A program made the position numbers and the translations under genes. A stretch of DNA of 64,000 nucleotides from Alphaproteobacteria bacterium. GTDB taxonomy: Bacteria > Pseudomonadota > Alphaproteobacteria > JAVJRE01. The notes under the pieces are model-generated. The model was given only the letters and a program-made list of their open reading frames with translations. It searched no databases and was not told the DNA's origin. The stretch spans positions 186,001-250,000 of the forward strand of contig JAVJRE010000001.1 in assembly GCA_040218575.1 (NCBI GenBank), written 5' to 3'. This document shows positions 57,254 to 64,000 of the stretch, piece by piece; within the stretch, counting starts at the first letter, position 1; the number at the start of each line of letters is the position of its first letter.

Positions 57254-58618
57254 TTGCGCTCCAGAATCCTGCTCGGACCGGACGTGGCTACGGCGGCACG
57301 GCGCATTGTCTTTCTGGCGGCACCGATCATGGCCAGCCGTGCCGGCCTGCTGATCATGCTGACCGTGGACAACGCCATGAGCGGTCAGGCCGGCATCCGG
57401 GTGCTGGCCGCTTATGGCGCGGCGTCGGTGCCGCACCTGCCGCTGGTGGCGCTGACCGTCGGCATGATGGCGGCGACCCTGATCATGACCGCCCAGGCGC
57501 GCGGCGCCGGGCGGTCGGAGGACTGTGGCTCGATCTGGCACATGGGTCTGATCGCCGGCCTGGTCATGGGCAGTGCGGCGGGATCTGTCCTGCTGCTGGG
57601 GCCGGCGCTGCTCAGTCTGATCGGCACGGCCGAGCCGCTGCGTGCGCCGGGCGGTGCGGCCATGATCCTGCTGGCGCCAGGCATGCCGGCCATCGCGCTT
57701 TATGTGGCGACCACCCAGTTCCTGGAAGGCAACGGCCGCGCCCTGCCGGGCATGGTGGTGGTGGTCATCGGCAATCTGGTCAACGGCCTGCTCAACTGGC
57801 TGTTGATTTACGGCAATGCGGGCTTTCCCGAGATGGGCGCGGAGGGGGCGACGCTGGCCACCACCATCGCCCGCTGGGTCATGGTCGGGCTGATTGTCGG
57901 CTGGGTGCTGCGCAGCCCGCTGACCCGGGCCATGGGATCGGCCCGTATCGGCGCCGGGCCGTTGCGCTTCATGCGGCGTTTTCTGACGCTTGGTCTGCCC
58001 ATTTCATTTGCCACCCTGTTCGACACCGGCACCTTCTTTGTGATGGGCGCCCTGGTCAGCCAGTTGGGGGCGGTGCCGCTGGCGGCCTATCAGATCGCCA
58101 TGAGCACATTGTCCTTTATCTATATGGCGAGCATCGGCCTGCAGTCGGCCACCTCGGTCATTGTCGGCGAGGCCTTCGGTAAGGGTGACGGGCCGGCGGT
58201 GCGGCGCATCGGCTGGACCGGGTTCTGGCTCGACATGGCGGCCATGGGCCTGGCCATGGTTCTGGTCATCGCCTTCGCCACCCCAATCGCCCGCATCTAT
58301 ACAGATGATGGGGCCCTGGTTCTGGCGGCAAGCGGCGCCCTGTTCATCATCGGCTTCGTCATCGTCGCCGATGGCATGCAGGGCGTACTGCTGGGCATTC
58401 TGCGCGGCATGGGCGATGTTAATGTGTCCATGTGGCTGTTGGGTGCGGGCATGTGGCTTGTGGCGGTGCCGCTGGGCCTGACCTTCGGGCGCGATGGGGA
58501 GAGCGGCCTGGCGGGGGTCCTGTGGGCCCTGGGCGCCGGCCTGTTTGCCGCCGGAGTCATGCTGCTGTGGCGTTTCTGGTCTTTGTCGCGACGTATGGCC
58601 GCGCTGCATACCGCCTGA
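57254..58618 (+). CDS. MATE family efflux transporter
   Basis: 454 residues with about 12 membrane segments in two pseudo-repeated halves; QFLEGNGRALPGMVVVVIGNLVNGLLNWLLIYG ends the first half and LRGMGDVNVSMWLLGAGMWLVAVPLG closes the second. FLTLGLPISFATLFDTGTFFVMGAL matches the DinF/NorM branch. These proteins export cationic drugs or metabolites using H+ or Na+. The start is a TTG at 57254 with GGAGA nine bases before; this is inferred from the signal for RBS, not proven. Confidence 0.9.
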   Translation: MRSRILLGPDVATAARRIVFLAAPIMASRAGLLIMLTVDNAMSGQAGIRVLAAYGAASVPHLPLVALTVGMMAATLIMTAQARGAGRSEDCGSIWHMGLIAGLVMGSAAGSVLLLGPALLSLIGTAEPLRAPGGAAMILLAPGMPAIALYVATTQFLEGNGRALPGMVVVVIGNLVNGLLNWLLIYGNAGFPEMGAEGATLATTIARWVMVGLIVGWVLRSPLTRAMGSARIGAGPLRFMRRFLTLGLPISFATLFDTGTFFVMGALVSQLGAVPLAAYQIAMSTLSFIYMASIGLQSATSVIVGEAFGKGDGPAVRRIGWTGFWLDMAAMGLAMVLVIAFATPIARIYTDDGALVLAASGALFIIGFVIVADGMQGVLLGILRGMGDVNVSMWLLGAGMWLVAVPLGLTFGRDGESGLAGVLWALGAGLFAAGVMLLWRFWSLSRRMAALHTA

Positions 58619-58817
58619 CAGCGGGCGCGGAGCCGGGATACAGCGTCCGACCGGCTGCGCGGGACACGGCGTTTTCAAGCGGCCCACCGTCAGGGTAGGG
58701 TTCCGGATTCCCCGGATTCACCGGAGTCCACGGCCCTGACCGGCCAGCGACAGGATCAGACAGCGCCAGACTTTATAAGGACCGCGGACCTTTCCTGGTG
58801 AAGGCGCGGAGCAACGG

Positions 58818-60023
58818 ATGAAGCAGTATCAGACAAAAGCACAGGGCCCGCTGGACGGCATTCGCGTCATCGACATGTCGCGACTGATCGCCGGCAATAT
58901 GCTGTCCTTGCAGCTTGGCGATTTCGGCGCGGAAGTCATCAAGATCGAGACGCCGGGTAAGGGTGACGATCTGCGCAACTGGAAGACCGACGGGATCGAG
59001 GCCTTCTGGAAGGTCTATTGCCGCAACAAGAAGAGCCTGGCGCTCAACCTGCGGACGGACGCGGCGAAGGAGGCCTTCGACCGGCTGGTCAAGACGGCGC
59101 ACATGCTGATCGAGAACTTCCGCCCCGGCACCCTGGAGAAGATGGGCTATGGCCCGGATGCGCTGCACAAGCTGAACCCCAAGCTCATCATCATCCGGGT
59201 TTCCGGCTGGGGTCAGGACGGGCCCTACCGGCACAAGCCCGGTTTCGGCACGCTGGTCGAGGCGATGACCGGCTTCGCCGCCATGAACGGCTATGGCGAC
59301 CGGCCACCGGTTCTGCCGCCGCTGGCCATGGCCGACATGATCGCCGGTATTACCGGCGCTTTCGCCGCCATGGTGGCGCTGCGCGAAGCCGAACGTGACG
59401 GCGGTAAGGGGCAGGTGATCGACCTGCCTTTGTTCGACCCCATGCTCGGCATCCTCGGGCCGCAGGCGGCGGACTATAAGGTGACCGGCGACGTGACGCC
59501 GCGTGAGGGCAGCGCCTGGCAGCGCTCTGCCCCGCGCAATGTCTATGAGACCAGTGACGGCGGGTTCGTCTCTCTGTCGGCGTCCATGCAGGGCATGTGC
59601 GAACAGCTGTTCAAGGCCATGGGGCGCGAAGAGCTGATTCACGACATGCGTTTCCGCACCAATTCCGACCGGGTGCAGAACCGCGACGAGCTGGACGCCA
59701 TCATCCAGAACTGGATGCGCCAGCGGCCACGCGACGAGATCCTGGAATTTTTCGACAAGCAGGGCATAACGGTCGGTCCGGTATCGGACATTGCCGAGCT
59801 GATGGACCATCCCTTTATCAAGGGCCGCGGCATCATCGAGGAATATCCCGATGACGAAATGGAGGCAGTGCCGATGCATGCGGTGACACCGCGTCTGTCG
59901 GCGACGCCGGGCGCTATTCGCAGCCCGGCGCCAAAGCTGGGCGAGCACAATGCGGAGCTGCTCAAAGAGCTCGGCTATGATGCCAAGGCGCAGGCGAAGT
60001 TGAAGGATCAGGGCGCGATCTAG
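58818..60023 (+). CDS. CaiB/BaiF-type (class III) CoA transferase
   Basis: 401 residues. GPLDGIRVIDMSRLIAGNMLSLQLGDFGAEVIKIE at the start, CRNKKSLALNLRTDAAKEAFDRLVKTAHMLIENFRPGTLEKMG, and GKGQVIDLPLFDPMLGILG carrying the catalytic Asp, are the family blocks. It swaps CoA between carboxylic acids; substrates are not readable. It appears monocistronic, with TTTATAAGG about 50 bases upstream as a possible -10. It ends convergently on a nucleotidyltransferase remnant. Confidence 0.94.
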   Translation: MKQYQTKAQGPLDGIRVIDMSRLIAGNMLSLQLGDFGAEVIKIETPGKGDDLRNWKTDGIEAFWKVYCRNKKSLALNLRTDAAKEAFDRLVKTAHMLIENFRPGTLEKMGYGPDALHKLNPKLIIIRVSGWGQDGPYRHKPGFGTLVEAMTGFAAMNGYGDRPPVLPPLAMADMIAGITGAFAAMVALREAERDGGKGQVIDLPLFDPMLGILGPQAADYKVTGDVTPREGSAWQRSAPRNVYETSDGGFVSLSASMQGMCEQLFKAMGREELIHDMRFRTNSDRVQNRDELDAIIQNWMRQRPRDEILEFFDKQGITVGPVSDIAELMDHPFIKGRGIIEEYPDDEMEAVPMHAVTPRLSATPGAIRSPAPKLGEHNAELLKELGYDAKAQAKLKDQGAI

Positions 60024-60274
60024 GAACGCGCCCGGGTCTGCGCCGCAACCGGCCACGGGATCACCGCTATGTCCGGCCACACTGTAGCCCAGCGGGCGCA
60101 TTGTCGGTCGCGGGTTTGGGGCGAGGCCGACAGCAGGTTGGGCCGGACGACCATGGCGAACAGGTCATGCAGACCGACTGGCGCCAGAAACTCCAGCGCC
60201 CCGTCCGCGCCGCGCCGGACCCTTGCCATGGCCAGCGCAGGCTCTGTTAGACTGTAAGGCTCGCGGCCGCGGCC
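60020..60274 (-). pseudogene. 3' remnant of a nucleotidyltransferase-like (NTP_transf_6) gene
   Basis: An 84-codon open stretch without a family-like start reads SLTEPALAMARVRRGADG, ALEFLAPVGLHDLFAMVVRP and then ARWATVWPDIAVIPWP. This matches the C-terminal end of NTP_transf_6 proteins (normally about 190 residues), where ETATxVAVR, APyGLxDLFAMVVRPNP and a closing RW...WPxL...PWP are typical. The N-terminal two thirds are missing, and a stop codon precedes the stretch at 60275. The break lies beside the desaturase cassette that begins at 60292. It could be translated from the ATG at 60229 as a 69-residue peptide, but a remnant is more likely. Confidence 0.55.
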
Positions 60275-60291
60275 TTATGTGGTCGGCCCTT

Positions 60292-61290
60292 ATGAGGATC
60301 ATCTTGGACCGGACCGGGACATATTCACAGCACGGGCAAACCACTCCCGGGACCACCCCCCAAACCGCCGTGAACACTGCCGGAAGCGGCCGGCTGACGA
60401 GGCTGGTCTGGCGCTATGAGCTGCCGACGGTGGCGCTGGCGGCGGCGATCTACGGCGCCTGGTTTCTGCTGGTGGCCTTCCACGCCTACATCCCGTGGTG
60501 GCTGCTGATCCCGCTGGCCGGGTATGTGGTGGGCTGGCACCACTCGCTGCGGCACGAGACGGTGCACGGGCTGCGCCGCTGGCCGGTATGGCTCAAATAT
60601 CTGCTGGTGGCGCCGCCGCTGACTGTCTGGAACCCCTATCCGGCGTTCCGCCGCAGCCACTCGCGCCATCACGTCAACGCCAATCTGACGACGCCGGGCA
60701 CGGACCCTGAGTCCTACTACCACACCAAGGCCCAGTGGCGGGCCATGGGGCCGGTGTGGCGTGCAATCTGGATCGTCAACCAGACGGTGCTCGGCCGTCT
60801 GCTGATCGGCCCGGCGCTGTATCTGTGGAAGATGATCAAACGCGAGCCCATGCGCATTTTGCGCGGCGACATGACCAACGCGCTGGCCTGGGCGGTGCAT
60901 GTGCCGCTGGTGGTGGCCATGCTGTGGGGGCTGCAATCGGTCTTTGGTCTGGTGTGGTGGCAGTATCTGCTGGTCTTCGCCTATCCCGGCCAGTCGGTGG
61001 CCCTGTGGCGCGCCTTCTATGAGCATCGCTGGGGCGACGACGCGAAGGAGCGCACGGTGATCGTCGAGGCCAGCCTGCCCATGGGGCTGCTCTATCTCTT
61101 CAACACCCTGCATGCGGCCCATCACCAGCACCCCACCCTGCCGTGGTATGAGCTGCCGCGCTATTACCGCGACAATCGCGAGGCCATCCTGGCCGACAAC
61201 GGGAACTATCTGTTCGCCGACGGCTATTGGGGCATGGTCAGGCGCTGGCTGGTGAAACCAGTGTTCATTCCGGTTCATCCGACGCTGTGA
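60292..61290 (+). CDS. Membrane fatty-acid desaturase/hydroxylase family protein (A)
   Basis: 332 residues with four or more membrane segments. The di-iron histidine boxes are HETVHG (near residue 95), HSRHH (near 133) and HAAHHQHP (near 272), with the added NLTTPGTDPESYYH motif. WRYELPTVALAAAIYGAWFLL resembles its paralogue 1.1 kb downstream. The family includes acyl desaturases and carotenoid hydroxylases/ketolases, so the substrate is open. Start: ATG at 60292 chosen; a GTG near 60370 (VNTAGSGR) would align better with the paralogue. The 270 bases upstream hold the nucleotidyltransferase remnant. The DUF427 gene begins six bases after its stop. Confidence 0.86.
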   Translation: MRIILDRTGTYSQHGQTTPGTTPQTAVNTAGSGRLTRLVWRYELPTVALAAAIYGAWFLLVAFHAYIPWWLLIPLAGYVVGWHHSLRHETVHGLRRWPVWLKYLLVAPPLTVWNPYPAFRRSHSRHHVNANLTTPGTDPESYYHTKAQWRAMGPVWRAIWIVNQTVLGRLLIGPALYLWKMIKREPMRILRGDMTNALAWAVHVPLVVAMLWGLQSVFGLVWWQYLLVFAYPGQSVALWRAFYEHRWGDDAKERTVIVEASLPMGLLYLFNTLHAAHHQHPTLPWYELPRYYRDNREAILADNGNYLFADGYWGMVRRWLVKPVFIPVHPTL

Positions 61291-61295
61291 GGGGC

Positions 61296-62315
61296 ATGGC
61301 GGGCTTCAGCCATCTGCATGATACATCGGCCGATCCGTTGATGCCGGACCGTCGGCGCGAATGGCTGCCCAGCCCGCGCCGGGTGCGGGTGATGTTCAAC
61401 GACCATGTGATCGCCGACTCGCGCCGCATGTTTCTGCTGCGCCAGCACGGTTTCCTGCCGATCTACTATTTTCCGCGGGGGGATGTGGACCAGACCTGTC
61501 TGGTCGCCAGCAACTGGACAACCCAATCGCCCTACAAGGGCACCGCGACCTATTTCGACGTAGTGGCCGGCGACCGGCGCACCCCGGCGGCGGCCTGGAC
61601 CTATGGCCCGCCAAAAGCGGGGTCGCCGGACACCCGCGGCTATATGGGGTTCGATTTTCACAGCATGGACGCCTGGTTCGAGGAGGACGAGCAGATTTTC
61701 GTTCATGCCCGCGATCCCTATCTGCGGGAGGAGACCTGGACTACGACCAGGCACATCCAGGCCTTTGTGGATGGCACGCTGGTGGCCGACTCGCGGCGCG
61801 CCGTCATGCTGCGCGAGACCACCAAGTACGAGCGCTATTATTTTCCGGCTCTCGATACGCGGCTCGACCTGCTGCAGCCGAGCGATACCTACTCCATGTG
61901 TCCCTATAAGGGCCGGGCCACCTATTTCAGCCTGGTTGTGGACAACCGGCGCTTCGACGACATTGCCTGGAGCTATCGTTTCCCACTACCGGACATCCGG
62001 CGTGTCGCCGGCCATATCTGCTTCTGGATGGAGAAGCCGGAGGTCAGCTTCACGGTGGACGGGGTGGCCGATCCGGCACGGGTGCGGCGGCCCGGGCCGG
62101 AGGCCGGCAGCGAGATGCTGAGCGCCAACCAGATATTCTGGTCCGTGCCGGCGCCGCCGGCCATGGCCGGGCTGCCACCGGAGGAGCGGCAGAAGGCGGC
62201 GGCCAGGCCCAACGGCCGGGCCGAGGGGCCGCCGGATGCGGTGATGGCCGGCCACGACGAGCCGGCCGGCGGGCCACGGGCCCTGAACCTCAAGCCACGC
62301 AGCCGTCCGCGCTGA
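61296..62315 (+). CDS. Protein with two DUF427 domains
   Basis: 339 residues. Two DUF427 units are in tandem: residues about 20-120 (RRVRVMFNDHVIADSRRMFLLRQHGFLPIYYFP, SPYKGTATYFDV) and about 148-250 (AFVDGTLVADSRRAVMLRE, TKYERYYFP, CPYKGRATYFSLVV). Each has the V(I/V)ADS(R/K)R and YKGxAxY signatures. The function of DUF427 is unknown; the fold is a small beta barrel. GAGGGG precedes the ATG, six bases after the desaturase stop, so it is co-translated with it. The C-terminal ~75 residues are Pro/Ala-rich and disordered. It is flanked by two desaturase paralogues. Confidence 0.9.
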   Translation: MAGFSHLHDTSADPLMPDRRREWLPSPRRVRVMFNDHVIADSRRMFLLRQHGFLPIYYFPRGDVDQTCLVASNWTTQSPYKGTATYFDVVAGDRRTPAAAWTYGPPKAGSPDTRGYMGFDFHSMDAWFEEDEQIFVHARDPYLREETWTTTRHIQAFVDGTLVADSRRAVMLRETTKYERYYFPALDTRLDLLQPSDTYSMCPYKGRATYFSLVVDNRRFDDIAWSYRFPLPDIRRVAGHICFWMEKPEVSFTVDGVADPARVRRPGPEAGSEMLSANQIFWSVPAPPAMAGLPPEERQKAAARPNGRAEGPPDAVMAGHDEPAGGPRALNLKPRSRPR

Positions 62316-62336
62316 ATCCACCGGGCGGGCGTGTGG

Positions 62337-62345
62337 TGCTATACT
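62337..62345 (+). promoter_or_regulatory. Extended -10 promoter for desaturase B
   Basis: TG-C-TATACT (62337-62345) is a good extended -10 element in the 61-base gap after the DUF427 gene, with no good -35. It would allow the second desaturase to be transcribed alone, 32 bases before its ATG. Confidence 0.45.
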
Positions 62346-62376
62346 GATCCGTCACACCGAAGTCAGGAGAATCGCC

Positions 62377-63318
62377 ATGGCCGATGCCGCCATCGCCTCG
62401 CCAGCCTCGGCCTGGGGCCGGGCTACCGCCTGGTTCTGGACCTATGAGATTCCGTCCGTCTTCATGGCGGCGGCGATCTATGGCGCCTGGTTCCTGCTGA
62501 TCTGGTTTCATGAATATGTGCCGTACTGGCTGATGATACCGCTGGGCGCCTATATCATCGCCTGGCAGTTCTCGTTCCAGCACGAAGCGATTCACGCCCT
62601 GCGTCGCTGGCCGCGATGGTTGCGCTACGCCATTTGCCTGCCGCCGCTGGGGCTGTGGTTTCCGTTCCCGGCCTATCGCCGCAGCCACTCCATCCATCAC
62701 GTGAACATGAACATCACGGTGCCGGGTAAAGACCCGGAGACTTATTATGTGCCGAAGGACCAGTGGCGGAAGCTGAGCGCGCTATCGCGCGGGGTCTATC
62801 TGTTCAATCAAACGCTGGTCGGCCGTCTGGCCATCGGACCGTTGATCCGCCTGTACAAGCTGGCCCGGCGCGAGGGGACGCGGATTATCAACCGCGACTA
62901 TGTCAACGTGTCGTCATGGCTGTGGCATGTGCCGCTGGTGGCGGGGCTGATGTACTTCGTCACGATGATCGCCGGCATGGCATGGTGGGAGTATGTCTTC
63001 CTGATCGCCTATCCGGGATTCAGCCTGGGTCTGCTGCGTGCCTTCTATGAGCATCGCTGGGGCGAGCGACCGAAACAACGCACCGCCATCCTGGAGGCGA
63101 GCTGGCCCATGAGCCTGCTGTTCCTGTGGAACAACATCCATGCGGTGCATCATCTGCACCCGACCATGCCGTGGTACGAGATTCCGGGCTTCTACCGGCA
63201 GAACCGCGACCGCATCCTGGAACATAATGGCCACTTTCTGATTCCCGGCGGCTATCTGGAAGAGGTGCGGCGCTGGCTGCTCAAGCCGGTATTCAGGCCG
63301 ATCCATCCGAAGTACTAG
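62377..63318 (+). CDS. Membrane fatty-acid desaturase/hydroxylase family protein (B)
   Basis: 313 residues. Histidine boxes are HEAIHAL, HSIHH and HAVHHLHP, in the same positions as in desaturase A, and WTYEIPSVFMAAAIYGAWFLL and NITVPGKDPETYYVPK are shared with it. The two are clear paralogues, roughly half identical by eye, so they arose by duplication around the DUF427 gene or were gained together. AGGAG precedes the ATG. Its 3' end overlaps the convergent GNAT gene by 26 bases. Substrate unknown. Confidence 0.88.
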   Translation: MADAAIASPASAWGRATAWFWTYEIPSVFMAAAIYGAWFLLIWFHEYVPYWLMIPLGAYIIAWQFSFQHEAIHALRRWPRWLRYAICLPPLGLWFPFPAYRRSHSIHHVNMNITVPGKDPETYYVPKDQWRKLSALSRGVYLFNQTLVGRLAIGPLIRLYKLARREGTRIINRDYVNVSSWLWHVPLVAGLMYFVTMIAGMAWWEYVFLIAYPGFSLGLLRAFYEHRWGERPKQRTAILEASWPMSLLFLWNNIHAVHHLHPTMPWYEIPGFYRQNRDRILEHNGHFLIPGGYLEEVRRWLLKPVFRPIHPKY

Positions 63319-63844
63319 CCGACCACGCCTGACGCGTCAGGCTGTGCAGCAGGAAGCTGGCGCCGCCGGTGCGCGCCGGCTGACCCAGCGCCACCTCGCC
63401 TACCACCCGGAACCCGGCCTTGTGCAGCACCCCGCATGAACCTGCATTGTCCGGCAAGGCGCGCGAGACGATAGCCGGCAGGTCACGTTCCGCAAAGGCG
63501 AGAGGCAGCAGCGCCGCCACTGCCTCGCTCATGAGGCCCTGCCGCCAGAACGGCCGGCCCAGCCAGTAGCCGAGCTCATTCTCGCCGCGCCAGTCATGCA
63601 GGCTGATAGCGCCGAGCAGGCGGTCGTCGCGGCGGCGAGCAATGGCCCAGGCGTCCGGCGGATGGTCCCGCTGCCGCGCCTGGTTGCGGGCGATCCAGGC
63701 GCGACCGTCATCATAGGTATAGGGCCAGGGCGGCTCGTCGAGCCAGCGGCTGACCGCCCAGTCGCCGATCAGCCGTACCAGATCGTGCAGGTCGCTGTCG
63801 GCCCATGGCCTCAGCCGCAGTCGCGGCGTTTCGAGAAGGTTCAT
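63293..63844 (-). CDS. GNAT family N-acetyltransferase (RimJ/RimL-like)
   Basis: 183 residues. MNLLETPRLRLRPWADSDLHDLVRLIGDW opens like RimJ/RimL GNATs; NELGYWLGRPFWRQGLMSEAVAALLPLAF near residue 87 is the acetyl-CoA block, and NAGSCGVLHKAGFRVVG follows. Substrate could be a protein N-terminus or a small molecule. I use the ATG at 63844 because its ATGA overlaps the stop of the upstream GNAT gene. Confidence 0.9.
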   Translation of the reverse strand: MNLLETPRLRLRPWADSDLHDLVRLIGDWAVSRWLDEPPWPYTYDDGRAWIARNQARQRDHPPDAWAIARRRDDRLLGAISLHDWRGENELGYWLGRPFWRQGLMSEAVAALLPLAFAERDLPAIVSRALPDNAGSCGVLHKAGFRVVGEVALGQPARTGGASFLLHSLTRQAWSASTSDGSA

Positions 63845-64000
63845 GACGCCCGCCACTGATGGCGGGCGAGGCTCCAGGCAGGCGCCAGCGGCAGGTGATA
63901 GCGGTTGGGCCGGGGCAGGGGGCGCATTTCCGCCGGGCGGAAGCCGAGCTTTTCCAGCACCCGGCTGCTGCGCCGGTTGTCGGGATGGACGGTGGCCACC
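63841..64000 (-). CDS. GNAT family N-acetyltransferase, 5' truncated by window edge
   Basis: The last 53 codons of a minus-strand gene: VATVHPDNRRSSRVLEKLGFRP followed by PLPRPNRYHLPLAP. The (V/I)xPxNxxSxxVLEKLGF motif is the C-terminal acetyl-CoA-binding end of RimJ/RimL-type GNATs. Its TGA overlaps the ATG of the next GNAT, so two acetyltransferases are coupled. The rest lies outside the window. Confidence 0.82.
   Translation of the reverse strand, partial: VATVHPDNRRSSRVLEKLGFRPAEMRPLPRPNRYHLPLAPAWSLARHQWRAS

Overview
The window is a very GC-rich, densely coded chromosomal segment from a Gram-negative bacterium, most likely a free-living aerobic alphaproteobacterium of Rhodospirillales type. 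The signs are a System I cytochrome c maturation operon (ccmA to ccmI), a SUF operon run by an Rrf2 regulator, the string SUV3-like helicase / S4 protein / TerB-like / ferredoxin / CarD, a bactofilin, and a CarD with a long Lys/Ala-rich tail. I see no prophage, insertion sequence, CRISPR array or conjugation gene. Nearly all of it reads as core chromosome with small accessory patches. The taxonomic call is inference from gene content.

Layout. 0-9.9 kb: 3' end of argG, an EamA half-transporter, NnrU and YggT membrane proteins, tRNA-Ala(CGC), a LemA plus M48 protease pair, a pentapeptide-repeat protein, a 2-oxoglutarate (2OG) oxygenase, a bactofilin, a cation/proton antiporter and a 1-Cys peroxiredoxin. 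10-14.3 kb: pseudoazurin next to a broken c-haem gene, an atypical SDR with a NIPSNAP protein, and a TauD-type dioxygenase. 14.3-21.4 kb: the complete ccmABCDEFGHI operon on the minus strand. 21.5-24.4 kb: a minus-strand group of DddP-like M24 enzyme, RraA-like remnant, GNAT and second 2OG oxygenase. 24.5-33.4 kb, plus strand: aconitase, DUF1223 protein, helicase, S4 protein, TerB-like protein, ferredoxin and CarD. 33.5-38.9 kb: adenylate cyclase, M48 lipoprotein, degenerate nuclease-like protein and prolyl aminopeptidase. 39-50 kb: PagL-like deacylase, tRNA-Arg(CCT), GreB-like factor, FMN reductase, ornithine-cyclodeaminase-like protein, urocanase, PhoX phosphatase behind a PHO box, two GSTs, an RTX-repeat protein and HutD. 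50.2-57.1 kb: Rrf2-sufBCDSU-sufT-sufA with a readable promoter and operator. 57.2-64 kb: MATE transporter, CaiB-type CoA transferase, a desaturase / double-DUF427 / desaturase cassette beside a truncated nucleotidyltransferase gene, and two overlapping GNAT genes.

How it fits together. Two cofactor-assembly operons (Ccm for c-haem, SUF for Fe-S) and their clients (aconitase, ferredoxin, pseudoazurin) indicate respiratory, iron-demanding metabolism. PhoX with its PHO box indicates phosphate-limitation control, and HutU/HutD indicate histidine use. Points most worth a second look: the histone-H1-like tail on CarD, the paired desaturases around a DUF427 protein with an adjacent gene remnant, a DddP-like M24 protein, three 2OG-Fe(II) oxygenases, and three sub-gene remnants (c-haem protein, RraA-like, NTP_transf_6) that ordinary ORF cut-offs would miss.
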